The translations under genes and the position numbers were made by a program. The notes beneath the pieces are model-generated. The model searched no databases. It saw only the letters and a list, made by a program, of their open reading frames with translations, and was not told the origin of the DNA. Below, piece by piece: positions 15,709 through 17,046 of a stretch of 17,046 nucleotides of DNA (position 1 is its first letter; each line of letters starts with the position of its first letter). Source of the DNA: Sporomusaceae bacterium (GTDB lineage: Bacteria; Bacillota_C; Negativicutes; Sporomusales_B; UBA7701); the NCBI GenBank assembly GCA_022839045.1, contig JALHDI010000099.1, positions 1-17,046 on the forward strand, read 5' to 3'.

Positions 15709-16850
15709 TTTATTACATTTACGACATTCTCTGTCCCGTGCTGAACGGCGCGCGACCACAGGACATTTTTTAGGGCATAACTTTTGTCGTTGAAATCGAA
15801 GCCCGTTTCATTCTTGATAGCCGCCACCGCCGGGTCGTAATACTTTTGCTTCGTGAATGCGTACTGCAAATTGAGAAATGCATCCGGATTCTCGGCGGCT
15901 ATCTTTTGCCATTCGGCGTCGAAGGCCGGGCCGTAATCTTTGCCGTCGGCATTGTAGGCTCTCTGCAACCTTGCATGGACGTTCGGATTATTGGCAGCCA
16001 GCCACGTCACGAATTCTGTCGGCACATTGTTCTTTGACGAAAACTGGAACGCTCCGTAAGATTTACCGCCTGGGTCTCCTTGTCCTCCAGATACAACACC
16101 AGGGTTACCACTTGATTCTCCATTTGCGCTAAGATACCCTAAATGCTCCCCGCCGGCAATCTGCGGCGGGCGATTTAGGGCAGTATTTGTAGCTTGCCTC
16201 TGGTTCTGGGCATTCCCTCCCGGCAGCGTCATATCCCCGTATGCCCCGCCGTCCGCATACCCGCCCGCGTAGGGATTAGCGGCTGTCGTGTGCGCCCCTC
16301 GCCCGTCGGTATTAACGTCATTCCCGCCTGCCGTATAGCTCAGCGGCCTATACGTCCCTCCCCGGCTGGGGGAAAATATATCGGCGACGTTTTTCCAAAA
16401 TGGTGACTGCCCTGGCACCTTCGACCCTTTTATTTCGAAACCACCGTTTTCATTCGGCGTAATCTTCCCTGTCTCCGGGTCATACGTAATCCCATGCAAA
16501 TCCGGCTTCATCTTCCAGCCCCCGGGCGGCGCGGGCACCCTCGGCTCAGGTCGCATTCTAGGCCATTCCTCCTCATCCTCCCCGTTGTCCCAGCCGTTGA
16601 GATAAAACCCCTGCCCTTTGGGGATCGCACTCTCGTCGTACGGCTGGCCGAACATGCGCAGAATCCGCGCCTTCAGCCCAGGGTCCACCGGCCGGTACAC
16701 CGGCTGCTGCCATTCCGCCTCCCGCCTTCTGTCAGCCTCCTCCATCTTTGACAGCTCCCACTCGATGTCCTCGTCATCCATGCCATTCAAGCTCGGCTCG
16801 TACCCCAGCGCCTTCATCCTCCTTAAATACTCTTCCTCTCTCGTCCTCAT
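15684..16850 (-). CDS. Lysozyme-like (VgrG-related/phage-type) protein, frameshifted
   Basis: The 388-residue frame has three parts. Residues 1-50 are charged and helical. A Pro/Gly/Asn-rich middle (about 70-235) looks like a flexible linker. A C-terminal hydrolase-like domain (about 236-381) has the blocks SANGESSGNPGVVSGGQGDP, GGKSYGAFQFSS and KSYALKNVLWSRAVQHG. The S/GxxESG...GDPGGxSYGxyQ pattern matches proteins labelled VgrG-related or phage lysozyme-like. Glu245 is the likely catalytic acid, and the substrate would be peptidoglycan. No signal peptide is present. The last seven residues (MLLNMSI) are out of frame; restoring one A gives a 480-residue protein. ATG 16850 follows a purine-rich AGGAGGAGAGG. 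It could be a prophage relic or an export-independent hydrolase. Confidence 0.7.
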   Translation of the reverse strand: MRTREEEYLRRMKALGYEPSLNGMDDEDIEWELSKMEEADRRREAEWQQPVYRPVDPGLKARILRMFGQPYDESAIPKGQGFYLNGWDNGEDEEEWPRMRPEPRVPAPPGGWKMKPDLHGITYDPETGKITPNENGGFEIKGSKVPGQSPFWKNVADIFSPSRGGTYRPLSYTAGGNDVNTDGRGAHTTAANPYAGGYADGGAYGDMTLPGGNAQNQRQATNTALNRPPQIAGGEHLGYLSANGESSGNPGVVSGGQGDPGGKSYGAFQFSSKNNVPTEFVTWLAANNPNVHARLQRAYNADGKDYGPAFDAEWQKIAAENPDAFLNLQYAFTKQKYYDPAVAAIKNETGFDFNDKSYALKNVLWSRAVQHGTENVVNVIKMLLNMSI

Positions 16851-16871
16851 GGCCTCTCCTCCTCGTTTCTT

Positions 16872-16887
16872 CGCCGAGTTAACGGCG
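16872..16887. repeat. Short hairpin in the leader of the lysozyme-like gene
   Basis: CGCCG 16872-16876 and CGGCG 16883-16887 can form a 5-bp stem around AGTTAA. It sits between the larger hairpin at 16895-16921 and the ribosome site. Confidence 0.4.
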
Positions 16888-16894
16888 TAAAATT

Positions 16895-16921
16895 AAGAAG
16901 ACCGCCCTTGGCGGTCTTCTT
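16895..16921. terminator. Strong hairpin near the 5' end of the lysozyme-like transcript
   Basis: AAGAAGACCGCC 16895-16906 pairs perfectly with GGCGGTCTTCTT 16910-16921 around a 3-nt loop. On the minus strand it is followed by AATTTTAC, a weak T-tract. It may be the terminator of a gene to the right, or a leader hairpin if transcription begins at the promoter at 16931. Confidence 0.55.
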
Positions 16922-16930
16922 CACGATACC

Positions 16931-16939
16931 ATCATATCA
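16931..16939 (-). promoter_or_regulatory. Probable extended -10 promoter
   Basis: On the minus strand, TGATATGAT (16939-16931) has the TGN-TATGAT form of an extended -10 box. The -35 region is poor, which is usual for this class. Transcription would start near 16924, immediately before the hairpin at 16921-16895. Confidence 0.5.
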
Positions 16940-16956
16940 CACCTTTTTGCCCAAAC

Positions 16957-16978
16957 AGTCCACTAAAAGTCCACTTTT
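16957..16978. repeat. 11-bp-spaced direct repeat, possible operator
   Basis: AGTCCACT occurs at 16957-16964 and again at 16968-16975, one helical turn apart. AAAAGTCCACTTTT 16965-16978 is also nearly palindromic. The repeats lie just upstream of the extended -10 box, a common place for an activator or repressor site. Confidence 0.4.
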
Positions 16979-16997
16979 CGTCCAAAGCGGCGTTTGT

Positions 16998-17027
16998 GGA
17001 GAAATTTATTTCAAAACTGATTTCTCC
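16998..17027. repeat. Perfect 8-bp inverted repeat at the right edge
   Basis: GGAGAAAT 16998-17005 and ATTTCTCC 17020-17027 flank 14 AT-rich bases. No T-run follows on either strand, so it is not a typical terminator. I see no gene from 16923 to the end of the window. Confidence 0.4.
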
Positions 17028-17046
17028 GGGAGCATTTCCTGCTTAA

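Noticed and set aside
15415..15793. Plus-strand frames opposite the 3' part of the lysozyme-like gene
   Set aside because: They are antisense shadows; the minus-strand frames carry the family motifs and share the downstream terminator.

Overview
The window reads as chromosomal DNA from a high-GC, spore-former-lineage Firmicute with an outer membrane. A Negativicutes/Sporomusaceae-type organism is my best inference, not a proven assignment. The pyrimidine operon has a Bacillus/Clostridium-style layout: class 1B pyrD with pyrK, carA/carB inside the operon, and PyrR-type RNA attenuation. Promoters are sigma-A-like with AGGAGG ribosome sites, yet one gene encodes a probable outer-membrane beta-barrel.

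Layout. 1-337: a sparse region with two doubtful micro-ORFs. 338-1300 (+): a VOC/PhnB-like protein with its own terminator, then a GNAT acetyltransferase with its own promoter. 1350-2917 (+): a TetR regulator resembling E. coli NemR and a two-cluster ferredoxin-nitroreductase fusion. Each is preceded by an identical 17-bp operator placed in the same way against a -10 box, and the regulator mRNA appears leaderless. 2931-3626 (-): the outer-membrane protein. 3646-13526 (-): a complete eight-gene operon pyrB-pyrC-carA-carB-pyrK-pyrD-pyrF-pyrE for UMP synthesis from glutamine, bicarbonate and aspartate. Its genes overlap or lie within 23 nt of each other. Its leader holds two tandem copies of a PyrR-binding loop / antiterminator / terminator module; no pyrR lies in the window.

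13531-17046 is accessory in character: a 125-bp inverted-repeat element just upstream of the pyr -35 box, an AT-rich orphan gene, a GC-rich intergenic stretch with many nested inverted repeats, a lipoprotein gene, and a lysozyme-like/VgrG-related gene broken near its 3' end by a one-base shift in a run of five A. The right end carries a probable promoter, hairpins and an 11-bp-spaced direct repeat.

How the parts work together: the pyr operon makes all enzymes of de novo UMP synthesis and is probably shut off by PyrR plus UMP through the leader. The TetR/nitroreductase pair looks like an autoregulated response to reactive electrophiles or quinone-like compounds. I see no clearly new multi-gene system. 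The best leads are the leaderless, operator-in-spacer regulator, the duplicated attenuator, the structured intergenic DNA around the orphan gene, and the frameshifted hydrolase.
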